DNA of 35,750 nt from Mesorhizobium denitrificans (GCF_003403035.1 NZ_QURN01000024.1:1-35750), one strand, 5' to 3'. Numbered from the stretch's first letter, positions 16,669-25,542 are shown. Numbers and translations: made by a program. Notes: a model not told the origin generated them from the letters alone.

Positions 16669-17430
16669 ATGTCGTACATGGAGAAATTTGGCCTGCCGGA
16701 GCGTTTTGCGCTCGTGACAGGCGCAGGGCAAGGCATTGGCGAAGCATGTGCGACGGCGCTTGCCGAAGCGGGTGCGCATGTATTCGTGACCGACCTCAGC
16801 GCGGATCGCGCCAATAAGGTCGCCGATGCGCTGACCAAACGCGGCTTGAAGGCGACCGCACACGAACTCGACGTGACCAATACGGTGCAACTCGACGCAT
16901 TAGCGGCAAAGCTGCCGACGCTCGACGCTCTGGTTTGCAATGCGGGCATCGCATCGAACACGCCCGCCGAAGACATGAGCGATGCGGAGTGGGATCGCGT
17001 CATCGGCATCAATCTGACCGGGGTTTTCAAGACCTGTCGCGCGTTCGGGCGCAAGATGCTGGCGGCGGGGCGTGGCTCGGTTGTCAATATCGGCTCGATG
17101 TCCGGTGATATTGTGAACACGCCGCAGCCGCAGTGCCATTACAACGCCGCCAAGGCGGGCGTACACCATCTTACCAAATCGCTGGCGGTCGAGTGGGCGA
17201 CGCGCGGCGTGCGCGTCAATGCCGTTGCGCCGACATATATCGAGACGCCGCTGATCGCCAATCTGGAAGACGCGCAGGAAATGATCGACCGCTGGCTGGA
17301 CCTGACGCCGATGAAGCGCATGGGACAGCCGCAGGAAATTGCCTCCGTGGTTCTGTTCCTCGCGTCCGATGCCTCAAGCCTGATGACGGGCAGCATCTTG
17401 ACGGCGGATGCCGGATACACGTCGATCTAG
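16669..17430 (+). CDS. Short-chain dehydrogenase, polyol (galactitol/arabinitol) dehydrogenase-like
   Basis: 253 residues, classical SDR. The NAD site is TGAGQGIG near residue 20, NAG is in VCNAGIA, the catalytic Ser is in NIGSMSGDIVN, and Tyr-Lys is in CHYNAAKAG. From SRAFGRKM-like sequence onward it strongly resembles galactitol and D-arabinitol dehydrogenases (NIGSMSGDIVNTPQ, HHLTKSLAVEWATRGVRVNAVAP, WLDLTPMKRMGQPQEIA), a subgroup acting on sugar alcohols. Likely reaction: NAD-dependent oxidation of a polyol to a ketose, which xylulokinase could then phosphorylate. It is divergent from the ALDH unit and starts the two-gene plus-strand unit. Substrate not determined. Confidence 0.88.
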   Translation: MSYMEKFGLPERFALVTGAGQGIGEACATALAEAGAHVFVTDLSADRANKVADALTKRGLKATAHELDVTNTVQLDALAAKLPTLDALVCNAGIASNTPAEDMSDAEWDRVIGINLTGVFKTCRAFGRKMLAAGRGSVVNIGSMSGDIVNTPQPQCHYNAAKAGVHHLTKSLAVEWATRGVRVNAVAPTYIETPLIANLEDAQEMIDRWLDLTPMKRMGQPQEIASVVLFLASDASSLMTGSILTADAGYTSI

Positions 17431-17464
17431 ACGGCCTATAACAAGCAGAATTCAGGAGGACGCC

Positions 17465-18622
17465 ATGTCAGACGTCGCAATCGCATTGCCTTCGACCGGC
17501 ACTTATCTTGGACGATTGAGCGTGCCGGGAACGGCGCACCCTCTGGTCGTTACCGTTCGCGACGGAGAGGTTTTCGACATCACGTCGAAGGATGCGCCGA
17601 CCGTTCGCGACATATGCGAGATGGATGATCCGGCAAGCTACGTGCAAAACGCCAAAGGTCGTCGCGTCGGTAATCTGGCGGAGATTGCAAGCAACAGTCT
17701 TGGTGCGCACGACGGCAAAAAAGCGGTGTTGCTTTCGCCGGTCGATCTGCAAGCTGTGAAGGCTTCGGGCGTGACCTTCGTCGTGTCGCTGTTGGAACGC
17801 GTGATCGAGGAGCAAGCGCGCGGCTCTGCCGAAAAGGCCGATGCCATTCGCGCCGATATTGCATCGCTTATCGGTGAAGACCTTTCCAAGCTGAAGCCCG
17901 GCTCCAAAGAAGCGATGGAGATCAAGGCGAAGCTGATCGAGCGCGGTGTGTGGTCGCAATATCTGGAAGTCGGCATCGGGCCGGACGCCGAGATTTTCAC
18001 GAAGTGTCAGCCAATGGCGTCGGTTGGCTTCGGCGCGGATGTCGGGCTGCACCCGGTTTCGACGTGGAATAATCCTGAGCCGGAAGTCGCTGTGGTCGCC
18101 TCGTCCAAGGGCAAGATCGTGGGTGCGACCTTGGGCAATGACGTAAACCTGCGCGACGTTGAGGGGCGGTCCGCCCTGCTTCTAGGCAAGGCGAAAGACA
18201 ACAACGCATCGGCCTCGCTCGGGCCATTCATTCGGCTGTTCGATGACAGTTTTTCGATTGCCGATGTGAAGTCTGCGACCGTCAATCTTTCCGTGACGGG
18301 CGTAGATGGCTTCGTACTTGAAGGATCGAGTTCGATGTCGGAAATCAGCCGCTCACCCGAAGAACTGGTGGCTGCCGCGATGGGCAAACACCATCAATAT
18401 CCTGACGGCATGGTGCTCTATCTCGGCACGATGTTTGCGCCCACCAAGGACCGCGACGCCAAAGGGCATGGGTTTACGCACCACATCGGCGATGTGGTTA
18501 CGATTTCGAACGAGAAAATGGGCGCGCTGGTCAATCGCGTGAGGCTTTCCACGGAGTGCGCACCGTGGACCTATGGCGTGAGCCATCTGCTGCGCGGTCT
18601 TTCCAAAGCTGGGCTCGTTTGA
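17465..18622 (+). CDS. Fumarylacetoacetate hydrolase-family protein, 2-keto-3-deoxy-pentonate dehydratase-like
   Basis: 385 residues. The C-terminal two thirds form the FAH fold with the metal ligands in NPEPEVAVVA and in GNDVNLRDVEG, then AKDNNASASLGPF, LSVTGVDGF and the late TEC-P-W segment. The EPEVAVV / GND-x-RDxEG / AK / ALGP-like order resembles 2-keto-3-deoxy-arabinonate (KdaD/AraD1-like) dehydratases, which make alpha-ketoglutarate semialdehyde. An aldehyde dehydrogenase in the divergent unit could then make 2-oxoglutarate. Other FAH members cleave C-C bonds, so an aldolase or hydrolase role remains possible. The start at 17465 has AGGAGGACGCC upstream, 34 bp after the SDR stop. It ends 8 bp before the convergent histidine kinase gene. 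Confidence 0.82.
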   Translation: MSDVAIALPSTGTYLGRLSVPGTAHPLVVTVRDGEVFDITSKDAPTVRDICEMDDPASYVQNAKGRRVGNLAEIASNSLGAHDGKKAVLLSPVDLQAVKASGVTFVVSLLERVIEEQARGSAEKADAIRADIASLIGEDLSKLKPGSKEAMEIKAKLIERGVWSQYLEVGIGPDAEIFTKCQPMASVGFGADVGLHPVSTWNNPEPEVAVVASSKGKIVGATLGNDVNLRDVEGRSALLLGKAKDNNASASLGPFIRLFDDSFSIADVKSATVNLSVTGVDGFVLEGSSSMSEISRSPEELVAAAMGKHHQYPDGMVLYLGTMFAPTKDRDAKGHGFTHHIGDVVTISNEKMGALVNRVRLSTECAPWTYGVSHLLRGLSKAGLV

Positions 18623-18630
18623 ACAGACTG

Positions 18631-20022
18631 TTATTGGTCGGTTGCGGGCAGGCTGATTGTAACTTTCAGCCCGCCTGACACTGCCCGGTTTAATTCGAGA
18701 CTGCCGCCGTAGAGTTCGGCCAATTCTCGTGTGATCGAGAGGCCGAATCCATGACCGGCAACGCTCTCGTCAAGCTTCTGGCCCGCCCGCAATACGTCCT
18801 CGATCTTCTCATTGGTGATGCCGGGACCATCATCTGAAATCTCCAGCACCACCTGCTTGCCATCGACGCGGCCCGCAACATTGATGACACTGCTTGCCCA
18901 TTTAAAGGCGTTGTCGAGAACGTTCCCCAACATCTCGTCAAGGTCTTGCGGCTCGCAGGCGACGGCGATCGAGTCTGGCAGATCGGTCGTCACCTTCAAT
19001 CGCCGCTCGACGTAAACTTTCAGCAGCACATCCTTGATGTCCCGTACACGCGCGCCGACGGGCGTGCTGACATGTGCGGAACCATGCAAGGCTGCTGCCC
19101 GCGCGCGCCCGAGATGGTGACGAATGCGCTCCTGCATTTCCTCCACCAATGCCAGCCGTTCCCGATCTGCTGCCTTATCACTGCCGCTCAAGGACAGGGA
19201 CAACGCGGCCAAAGGCGTGTTGAGCGCATGTCCCAGATTCGATACGTGGCCGCGCGCGCGCTTGATGCCTTCTGCGTTCTGCTCGATCAGCGAGTTCAAC
19301 TCGTTGACCAGTCCACTCAATTCGCGCGGCTGATTTCCGCCAATATGGCTGGCGCGGCCATTGCGGACATTTTCGAGATCTTTTGTGACCTTTGCGAGCG
19401 GGCGCAGGCCAAGGCGCAGTTGCAAAATACTTGCCGCGCCGAGCAGCAGGCCAAGCGCCAGCATTGCCAACACAACAGGCATCAACGCGTCGCGCAACGG
19501 GCGCACCAGTGCATGAGCCGGCGCGGATGCGGTAATGGTGATCCACGAGCCACCCATCGGCACAATTTGCGTGCGCAGATATAGAGGCTGTCCGCGCGGA
19601 CCAACCCCGTTGAAGGGCCGTGGCCGCGCATTGGCGTCGGGCGGCCCTCCCCGCGAACCATCCCACCAGCTGTTTGAACGGCGCGTGACGATGTCATTGC
19701 CGTTCAGCGAGGTGGAGCGATAGGTGTGTCCGTCGCCCGTCGCCATCCAGTACCAGCCATCATTTATCCGGTCGAATGGGGGCGGGTCGCTAACCTCCAG
19801 CGTTTCCGGCAAGGCATCGTGAGCCGACAACGCCGTCGCCACCGCACCGATCTGCGCATCAAGCCGTTGATCGATCTGCGCGCGAATAAAGCGCGACAGC
19901 ACTACGCCGGTGCTGATGCCAGTAACGATCAGCGCCGCGATTACGAGAATAGCCGAGCCAAGCGCCAACCGACCCGCGATTGATTGCGGCACCAACCGGC
20001 GCAGGCTCGCAAACATCTTCAT
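18631..20022 (-). CDS. Sensor histidine kinase (PhoQ/FeuQ-like)
   Basis: 463 residues: TM1 about 18-45, a periplasmic loop of about 125 residues with tryptophans and Arg/Pro/Gly-rich stretches, TM2 about 178-203, HAMP about 204-255, the dimerisation/phosphoacceptor domain with His265 in SNLGHALNTPLAAL, and an ATPase domain with the N box (EMLGNVLDNAFKWAS) and G boxes (DDGPGI, GHGFGLSI). The H box resembles PhoQ (HSLKTPL) more than EnvZ. The start ATG overlaps the regulator stop as ATGA, so the pair is translationally coupled. The signal is unknown; see the divergent OB-fold protein at 20813. Confidence 0.93.
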   Translation of the reverse strand: MKMFASLRRLVPQSIAGRLALGSAILVIAALIVTGISTGVVLSRFIRAQIDQRLDAQIGAVATALSAHDALPETLEVSDPPPFDRINDGWYWMATGDGHTYRSTSLNGNDIVTRRSNSWWDGSRGGPPDANARPRPFNGVGPRGQPLYLRTQIVPMGGSWITITASAPAHALVRPLRDALMPVVLAMLALGLLLGAASILQLRLGLRPLAKVTKDLENVRNGRASHIGGNQPRELSGLVNELNSLIEQNAEGIKRARGHVSNLGHALNTPLAALSLSLSGSDKAADRERLALVEEMQERIRHHLGRARAAALHGSAHVSTPVGARVRDIKDVLLKVYVERRLKVTTDLPDSIAVACEPQDLDEMLGNVLDNAFKWASSVINVAGRVDGKQVVLEISDDGPGITNEKIEDVLRAGQKLDESVAGHGFGLSITRELAELYGGSLELNRAVSGGLKVTISLPATDQ

Positions 20023-20681
20023 TGTGGCGTCACCAACCGGTAGCCGCGCCCGCGCTCAGTCTCGATCATCTCATGGCCGATCTTTCGACGAAGGCGCGCA
20101 ATAATCACCTCGATGGAATTTGAATCGACATCGGCATCGCCCTCATAAACCCGCTCAACCAGATTGGAGCGGTCCACCGTCGTATCCTTGCGCAGCATGA
20201 GGCATTGCAGCACGCGCCATTCCAGTGCGGTGAGCTTCAGCGGCAAGCCGTCTTTCTCGAACGTTCCCAACTGTGCATCGAAGCTCAACGGACCGCAGGT
20301 AATCAGCGGCGTCGCATATCCTGCAGCTCGCCGGATCAAGGCGCGCAACCGAACAACCAGTTCTTCGATGCGAAAAGGCTTGGTCATGTAGTCGTCAGCG
20401 CCAGCCTTGAACCCCTCAACCTTTTGCGACCAGCCGTCACGCGCGGTCAGTATCAGCACTGGCATTATCCGGTTCGCCTTGCGCCAGGAGTTCAAGACGC
20501 CAATGCCATCGACCTTGGGCAAGCCTAAATCCAGCACAGCCGCGTCATAAGCTTCGGTATCACCCAGATGCATACCGTCTTCACCGTTGCGCGCCACATC
20601 GACGGCAAAGTTCTCCGAGCGCAGTGCTTTGGAGATGCCATCAGCAAGGGCAGCGTCATCTTCTACGAGCAATATTCGCAT
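20019..20681 (-). CDS. OmpR/PhoP-family response regulator
   Basis: 220 residues. The receiver domain (1-115) has the acidic pair in LLVEDDAAL, the phosphoacceptor Asp in DAAVLDLGLPKVDGI, Thr in LILTARD and Lys in DDYMTKPF. The winged-helix output domain (about 125-218) ends with SNSIEVIIARLRRKIG and ETERGRGYRL. The receiver sequence, notably HLGDTEAYDAAVLDLGLP and IRRAAG, resembles the rhizobial FeuP and enteric PhoP group. It is cotranscribed with its kinase. The ATG at 20681 is chosen because homology starts there; upstream in-frame codons are non-coding in style. Confidence 0.95.
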   Translation of the reverse strand: MRILLVEDDAALADGISKALRSENFAVDVARNGEDGMHLGDTEAYDAAVLDLGLPKVDGIGVLNSWRKANRIMPVLILTARDGWSQKVEGFKAGADDYMTKPFRIEELVVRLRALIRRAAGYATPLITCGPLSFDAQLGTFEKDGLPLKLTALEWRVLQCLMLRKDTTVDRSNLVERVYEGDADVDSNSIEVIIARLRRKIGHEMIETERGRGYRLVTPQ

Positions 20682-20812
20682 GAGGCGTAAATCCGGCTTT
20701 TGGGCATCGTGATAGGTACGGCGGCTTAACTCAAGCTGAACGACGCGGTTCAGTTTCGGTTCGACACGGCTCCTTAGAAAGGGCCATCGACAACGAAAGA
20801 AAGGATTTTCAA

Positions 20813-21358
20813 ATGTCGGACCAAGACAACACCAACGCGACGAGCGGACCCGAAACCTCATCTGCGACGCCGCCTGTAAAGAAAAGCGTCCGCGGCAAAG
20901 TGCTCGGCGGCTCTGCCTTGGTGGGTGTGCTTCTCGTCGGGGCTGTTGCAGGTGCTTTCGCGATGAAGATGTCGCATCGCGACGAGCGTCAAGCGCTGCT
21001 GCCCCCGGTCGCAATCAACGCGATGGCCGATGACTCGCTGGTCGCGGTCAAGGGCAAGGTGTCAGAGATTTTCGGTAACAAGTTCATCATTGCCGACAGT
21101 TCCGGGCGTGCGCTCATCGACGTTGGACCCGCTGGCGATGACAAGTCTCTCGTCGCACAAAATGAAGAAGTGACCGTGCAGGGGCGCTTTGACGATGGCT
21201 TCGTTCGTGCCGGTATGGTGATCCACACCGATGGCCGCGTTGATGAATTGCGCCCTCCACATCCACATGGCCCTCGTCACGGCTGGCGTGATTTCGGTCC
21301 CGGTGGCCGGGATCGGCCGGATGGCGAAATGGCCCCGCCGGCTCCGCCGCGCACATAA
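20813..21358 (+). CDS. Single-pass membrane protein with periplasmic OB-fold-like domain
   Basis: 181 residues. A 30-residue polar N-terminus is followed by one TM helix (about 31-51). A small beta domain (about 70-140) comes next, reading VAVKGKVSEIFGNKFIIADSSGRALIDVG and EEVTVQGRFDDGFVRAGMVI, a pattern seen in bacterial OB-fold (YgiW/YdeI-like) proteins. The C-terminus is rich in His, Pro, Gly, Asp and Arg (HPHGPRHGWRDFGPGGRD). It has GAAAGGA upstream and is divergent from the two-component genes with 131 bp between. OB-fold periplasmic proteins are frequent PhoPQ-type regulon members, so it may be a target or an accessory sensor; this is inferred. Confidence 0.75.
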   Translation: MSDQDNTNATSGPETSSATPPVKKSVRGKVLGGSALVGVLLVGAVAGAFAMKMSHRDERQALLPPVAINAMADDSLVAVKGKVSEIFGNKFIIADSSGRALIDVGPAGDDKSLVAQNEEVTVQGRFDDGFVRAGMVIHTDGRVDELRPPHPHGPRHGWRDFGPGGRDRPDGEMAPPAPPRT

Positions 21359-21380
21359 ACAACAGCCATCGAATAACGCA

Positions 21381-21400
21381 GCCCCGGTTGACGCCGGGGT
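21381..21400 (+). terminator. Hairpin after the OB-fold membrane protein gene
   Basis: CCCCGG (21382-21387), loop TTGACG, CCGGGG (21394-21399): a GC-rich 6-bp stem extendable by a G-T pair, 23 bp after the stop. The T tract after it is poor, so this may be rho-assisted. Confidence 0.45.
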
Positions 21401-21521
21401 CGCGATTATGTTGGAGGGCCTCCGGCTGCGACATAGATCGCCCTTGCGCCAATGGGCTTCAATGCTCTAGCGACGGCGCGTTCCTTGCATGATGCCGGAA
21501 CGCGCAACGTATCGGAAGCTC

Positions 21522-23144
21522 ATGATCCGCCTCGAAAATATCAGCAAGCAAAACGGCAAGCAGATTGTCTTCATCGAAGCGTCTGCCGCACTTCAGCGCG
21601 GCGAGAAGGTGGGGCTGGTAGGGCCAAATGGCGCGGGCAAGACCACACTGTTTCGCATGATCATCGGAGAAGAGCAGGCGGACGAAGGTCAGGTTTCCAC
21701 CGATCGCGACGTCACCATCGGCTATTTCAGCCAGGATGTGGGCGAAATGGGCGGGCGCAGCGCTGTGGCTGAGGTCATGGACGGCGTCGGCCCCGTGAGC
21801 GCGCTTGCGGCCGAAATGGCGGAACTCGAGGCGGCGATGGGCGACCCGGATCGCGCTGACGATATGGACGACATCATCATGCGCTATGGCGAAGTGCAAA
21901 GCCGGTTCGATGAGCTGGACGGCTATGCGCTGGACGGTCGCGCCCGCGAGGTGCTTGGCGGGCTGGGCTTTAGTCCTGAAATGATGAACGGCGATGTCGG
22001 CAATCTTTCCGGTGGGTGGAAGATGCGCGTCGCGCTTGCGCGAATTCTGCTTATGCGGCCAACCGTGATGTTGCTCGATGAACCGAGCAACCACCTCGAT
22101 CTGGAAAGCCTGATCTGGCTGGAAAATTTCCTGAAGGGCTTCGACGGCGCGGTGCTGATGACCTCGCACGACCGCGCCTTCATGAATCGCATTGTCGGCA
22201 AGATCGTGGAGATCGACGGTGGATCGCTGACCTCCTATTCCGGGGATTACGAATTTTATCAGCAGCAGCGCGCCATCGCGAATGTTCAGCAGCAGGCGCA
22301 ATTCGAGCGCCAGCAGGCCATGCTCGCGAAGGAAATCGCCTTTATCGAGCGCTTCAAGGCGCGCGCATCTCATGCCGCGCAGGTGCAGAGCCGCGTCAAG
22401 AAGCTGGATAAGATCGAAAAGGTCGAGCCACCCAAGCGCCAGCAGACAGTGCGCTTCGAGTTTCAACCCGCACCGCGCTCTGGCGAAGATGTCGCCACGC
22501 TGAAAGGTGTGCACAAGAGCTATGGCACGCGCAGAATTTATGACGGGCTGGATTTCCAGATACGCAGGCGCGAACGCTGGTGCGTCATGGGCGTAAACGG
22601 TGCGGGCAAGTCCACGCTGCTGAAACTCGTGGCGGGTGAGTCCACACCTGACGAAGGTTCGGTGGCGCGCGGTCCAAGCGTGAAAATGGGCTATTTCGCG
22701 CAACACGCGATGGAAGTGCTGGACGGCGACCGCTCAGTGCTGGAATTTCTGGAAGATTCTTTTCCGCAGGCGGGTCAAGCTCCGCTCCGTGCGCTCGCCG
22801 GGTGCTTCGGCTTCTCCGGCGACGAGATCGATAAGAAATGCCGCGTGCTGTCAGGTGGCGAAAAGGCGCGTCTGGTGATGGCGAGAATGCTGTTCGATCC
22901 GCCGAATTTTCTGGTTCTCGACGAGCCTACCAACCACCTCGACATTGCAACCAAGCAGATGCTGATCGAGGCGTTGTCACGCTACGAAGGCGCGATGCTT
23001 TTCGTCAGTCACGACCGGCATTTCCTCGCAGCGCTGTCCAATCGTGTTCTGGAATTGACGCCGGAAGGCTTGCACACCTATGGCGGCGGCTACACCGAAT
23101 ATGTGGAGCGCACAGGCCAGGAAGCACCCGGCCTGCGCGGCTGA
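21522..23144 (+). CDS. ABC-F family ATP-binding protein
   Basis: 540 residues with two ABC domains and no membrane segments. Domain 1: Walker A GLVGPNGAGKTTLF, signature NLSGGWKMRVALARIL, Walker B VMLLDEPSNHLDL. A charged interdomain linker, about residues 240-310, is rich in Gln, Arg and Lys (QQQRAIANVQQQAQFERQQAM). Domain 2: VMGVNGAGKSTLLKL, VLSGGEKARLVMARML, FLVLDEPTNHLDI. ABC-F proteins act on ribosomes, for example EttA, Uup and YheS, gating translation or relieving stalling. The overall layout is nearest the Uup/YheS type, not antibiotic-resistance ARE proteins. I start at 21522 with GGAAG five bases upstream, not at the ATG 33 bp earlier. It is convergent with the DEAD-box gene, 5 bp apart. 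Confidence 0.93.
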   Translation: MIRLENISKQNGKQIVFIEASAALQRGEKVGLVGPNGAGKTTLFRMIIGEEQADEGQVSTDRDVTIGYFSQDVGEMGGRSAVAEVMDGVGPVSALAAEMAELEAAMGDPDRADDMDDIIMRYGEVQSRFDELDGYALDGRAREVLGGLGFSPEMMNGDVGNLSGGWKMRVALARILLMRPTVMLLDEPSNHLDLESLIWLENFLKGFDGAVLMTSHDRAFMNRIVGKIVEIDGGSLTSYSGDYEFYQQQRAIANVQQQAQFERQQAMLAKEIAFIERFKARASHAAQVQSRVKKLDKIEKVEPPKRQQTVRFEFQPAPRSGEDVATLKGVHKSYGTRRIYDGLDFQIRRRERWCVMGVNGAGKSTLLKLVAGESTPDEGSVARGPSVKMGYFAQHAMEVLDGDRSVLEFLEDSFPQAGQAPLRALAGCFGFSGDEIDKKCRVLSGGEKARLVMARMLFDPPNFLVLDEPTNHLDIATKQMLIEALSRYEGAMLFVSHDRHFLAALSNRVLELTPEGLHTYGGGYTEYVERTGQEAPGLRG

Positions 23145-23149
23145 TAGCC

Positions 23150-24961
23150 TTAGCTTGGGCGCTTCGGCTTGCTCTTGCGTTTGTGCGCATGATCGCGGTC
23201 TGCCGGTGCGGCCTTGCCTCGGTGCGGCGGCTTCTTGCCGGGCTTTCCGCCTTTTCCGAATTTCGGCTTAGGCTGCCAGGACGTCCCGCGCGACTCCCCG
23301 GCGGGCGCAATGACGATTCCTCGTTCGAGGCTACCCGGCTGCTTGATCTGCTGGGCATAATCCGCTGCCTTGTCTGCGGATATTTCAAAGCGGGTTTCCA
23401 TTTCGTCGATCCTGATAGAGCCGACATCGCGCTTTGAAACACCGCCAGCCTTGCAGATCATCGGCAGCAGCCATTTCGGGTCCGCGCGCTGCTTGCGACC
23501 GAGCGAAAGCGTGAACCAGACGCCGCCCACCATATCTGGGCCGCGTGGCTCGCGCGCTGGTGCAGGGCCGCGCGTATCATCATTGCCCCGGTCGCGCTTG
23601 GGCTTCCTCGCCTGCATGTCTGCGACGGGAAGCGGATAAAGGTCTTCCGGTATGGGCCGCGACGTAAGCTGTTGGCGCAAAAACGCCGCAGCTATGCGTT
23701 CCGGACTTGCCTGCTCCAGCATTTCAGCCACGAAAGCCGCTTCTGCCTCGTCCGGCTCGGCTGCACCACGAACCGCATCGACAATTTGCCGGCGATAACG
23801 CGCTTCGATATCCGATATGCTTGGCGCGGCGCGAACAGTTGCCGAAAGCTTGGCAAGCGTCAGCACGCGCTGCGCAGCACCGCGCCTGTTTTCAGGCACG
23901 ATAAGAACGCAGACGCCCTTTCTGCCAGCACGGCCTGTGCGCCCCGAACGGTGCAGCAGCGTTGCCGGATTGCTCGGCACATCAGCATGGATCACCAGAT
24001 CAAGGTTTGGCAAATCGATGCCACGCGCCGCAACGTCGGTTGCCACGCAAACATGCGCGCGACCATCGCGCATCGATTGCAGCGCATTCGACCTTTCCGA
24101 CTGCGCCATCTCGCCCGAGAGTGAAACGACAGAAAAGCCGCGATTTGCCAGCCGCGCGGTCAAATGCCTTACCGCCTCGCGCGTGTGGCAAAACACCAGC
24201 GCGCTTGTGCTGTCGGAATCGAGCAATGTGTTGATGACAGCGTGCTCGCGCTCATCGCGTCGCACGAGCATCATCTGATATTCGATGTCGGCGTGCTGCT
24301 CCGTCGAGGCCGTGGCGGCGATGCGCACCGCGTTTCTCTGGAAGTTCTTCGCGAGTTCCGCGATGCCGCGAGGAACCGTTGCCGAAAACAGCAATGTGCG
24401 GCGCTGGTCCGGCGCGGCGCTGAGGATAAATTCGAGGTCTTCGCGAAAGCCGAGGTCGAGCATTTCGTCAGCCTCATCCAGCACGACGGCGCGGACAGCG
24501 CTCAAGTCGAGCGCGCCCTTGGTGATGTGGTCGCGCAGGCGGCCCGGCGTGCCGACGACGAGATGCGCACCGCGCTCCAGCGCGCGGCGTTCTTTGCGCA
24601 TGTCCATGCCGCCAACGCAGGTCGCGGTCAGGATTTTTGTGTCAGCATAGAGCCAGTCGAGTTCGCGCTGCACCTGGATCGCCAGTTCGCGCGTCGGCGC
24701 AATAACAAGCCCCAGCGGTTGTGCAGCCGCATCAAACTTTTCCGCCTTGCCCAGCAACGTTGGAGCAATCGCGATGCCGAATGCGACCGTCTTGCCGGAG
24801 CCGGTCTGTGCCGAAACCAGCAGGTCGGCATCACCCTGACCCTTTGCCGCCATTTCGGTCTGTACGGGGGTCAACTGGCTATAACCCTTCGCTTTGAGGG
24901 CCGCGGCCAGCGCAGAATGAATTGAGGTGGGCAGGGAGCCCGATTCGTCGGTCTGTGTCAT
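23150..24961 (-). CDS. DEAD-box RNA helicase with DbpA-type RNA-binding domain
   Basis: 603 residues. The helicase core has the Q motif (YSQLTPVQ), motif I AQTGSGKT, motif Ia APTRELAIQ, motif II VLDEADEML, motif III LFSATVP, motif V ATDVAARGIDLP and motif VI HRSGRTGRAG. A DbpA-like RNA-recognition fold follows (about 475-545: GGVWFTLSLGRKQRADPKWLLPMICKAG). The protein ends in a basic Lys/Pro/Gly-rich tail typical of CsdA/DeaD relatives. It probably remodels ribosomal RNA precursors or structured mRNA, with likely importance in the cold. The region 24962-25158 upstream contains no further gene. Confidence 0.95.
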   Translation of the reverse strand: MTQTDESGSLPTSIHSALAAALKAKGYSQLTPVQTEMAAKGQGDADLLVSAQTGSGKTVAFGIAIAPTLLGKAEKFDAAAQPLGLVIAPTRELAIQVQRELDWLYADTKILTATCVGGMDMRKERRALERGAHLVVGTPGRLRDHITKGALDLSAVRAVVLDEADEMLDLGFREDLEFILSAAPDQRRTLLFSATVPRGIAELAKNFQRNAVRIAATASTEQHADIEYQMMLVRRDEREHAVINTLLDSDSTSALVFCHTREAVRHLTARLANRGFSVVSLSGEMAQSERSNALQSMRDGRAHVCVATDVAARGIDLPNLDLVIHADVPSNPATLLHRSGRTGRAGRKGVCVLIVPENRRGAAQRVLTLAKLSATVRAAPSISDIEARYRRQIVDAVRGAAEPDEAEAAFVAEMLEQASPERIAAAFLRQQLTSRPIPEDLYPLPVADMQARKPKRDRGNDDTRGPAPAREPRGPDMVGGVWFTLSLGRKQRADPKWLLPMICKAGGVSKRDVGSIRIDEMETRFEISADKAADYAQQIKQPGSLERGIVIAPAGESRGTSWQPKPKFGKGGKPGKKPPHRGKAAPADRDHAHKRKSKPKRPS

Positions 24962-25158
24962 ATTTGGTCTCTGTTTAAGGGCCGCATAACACAGCTTTTG
25001 CTCAGATACCTAATATCACTTATTTGCGCGGTTATGAACGCGACCCGGATCGAGGTGACATTCGAAACTGGCATTCGACGCACTGATTGACCTGGTCGGT
25101 AAGCTCCCATTCGGCTCCGAGCAAATTGCCTATAGACCTGCAAATCTGCGCTGCGCGG

Positions 25159-25542
25159 TTAAAGGCCTTGTTGCTGCAGCCAGCCGCAAGCTTGCTGCAT
25201 ACCTTGTAAATTGCATGCGCGGTTGGCTTGCAGAATCTGGACGTAGTAGTTGCATTGAGCTGGATCGCCGCCCACGCAGTTCTGGCCAAGGCTGACCATC
25301 CGGCATGCAAGCGCAAATCCGCTGACCTGGCATGCGCGCTGATGATACGGCAGGCAATACCGCGGATCCGCATAGGTCAGGCAGGACGCCTCAAGCATGT
25401 TGGGGCTATTGTTACTGTAACAGTATAGTTCGCCGTTGGCGTCCAATTCGCACGGACCGCTTTGCGCATATGCTGCCGCTGGAGACAGCAGAGCAAGAGC
25501 GAGGGCAATTGCCCTGTAATTCAATTGAATGCTGATGGCCAT
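25159..25542 (-). CDS. Small secreted cysteine-rich protein of unknown function
   Basis: 127 residues, not recognised. It has a Sec signal peptide: positive and polar start, hydrophobic ALALALLSPAAAYA, predicted cleavage after AYA near residue 25. The mature protein of about 100 residues contains ten cysteines, an even number that would allow five disulfides in the periplasm, plus many Gln, Asn and Tyr. The spacing looks loosely repetitive (two Cys every 10-15 residues). The start ATG at 25542 has GGGAGGCGGGAC upstream. No partner gene is close: the hydrolase next door is on the same strand but separated by a hairpin. Confidence 0.7.
   Translation of the reverse strand: MAISIQLNYRAIALALALLSPAAAYAQSGPCELDANGELYCYSNNSPNMLEASCLTYADPRYCLPYHQRACQVSGFALACRMVSLGQNCVGGDPAQCNYYVQILQANRACNLQGMQQACGWLQQQGL

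Noticed and set aside
21459-22706. A 415-codon minus-strand open frame
   Set aside because: It is antisense to the ABC-F gene and has no supported start or domain.
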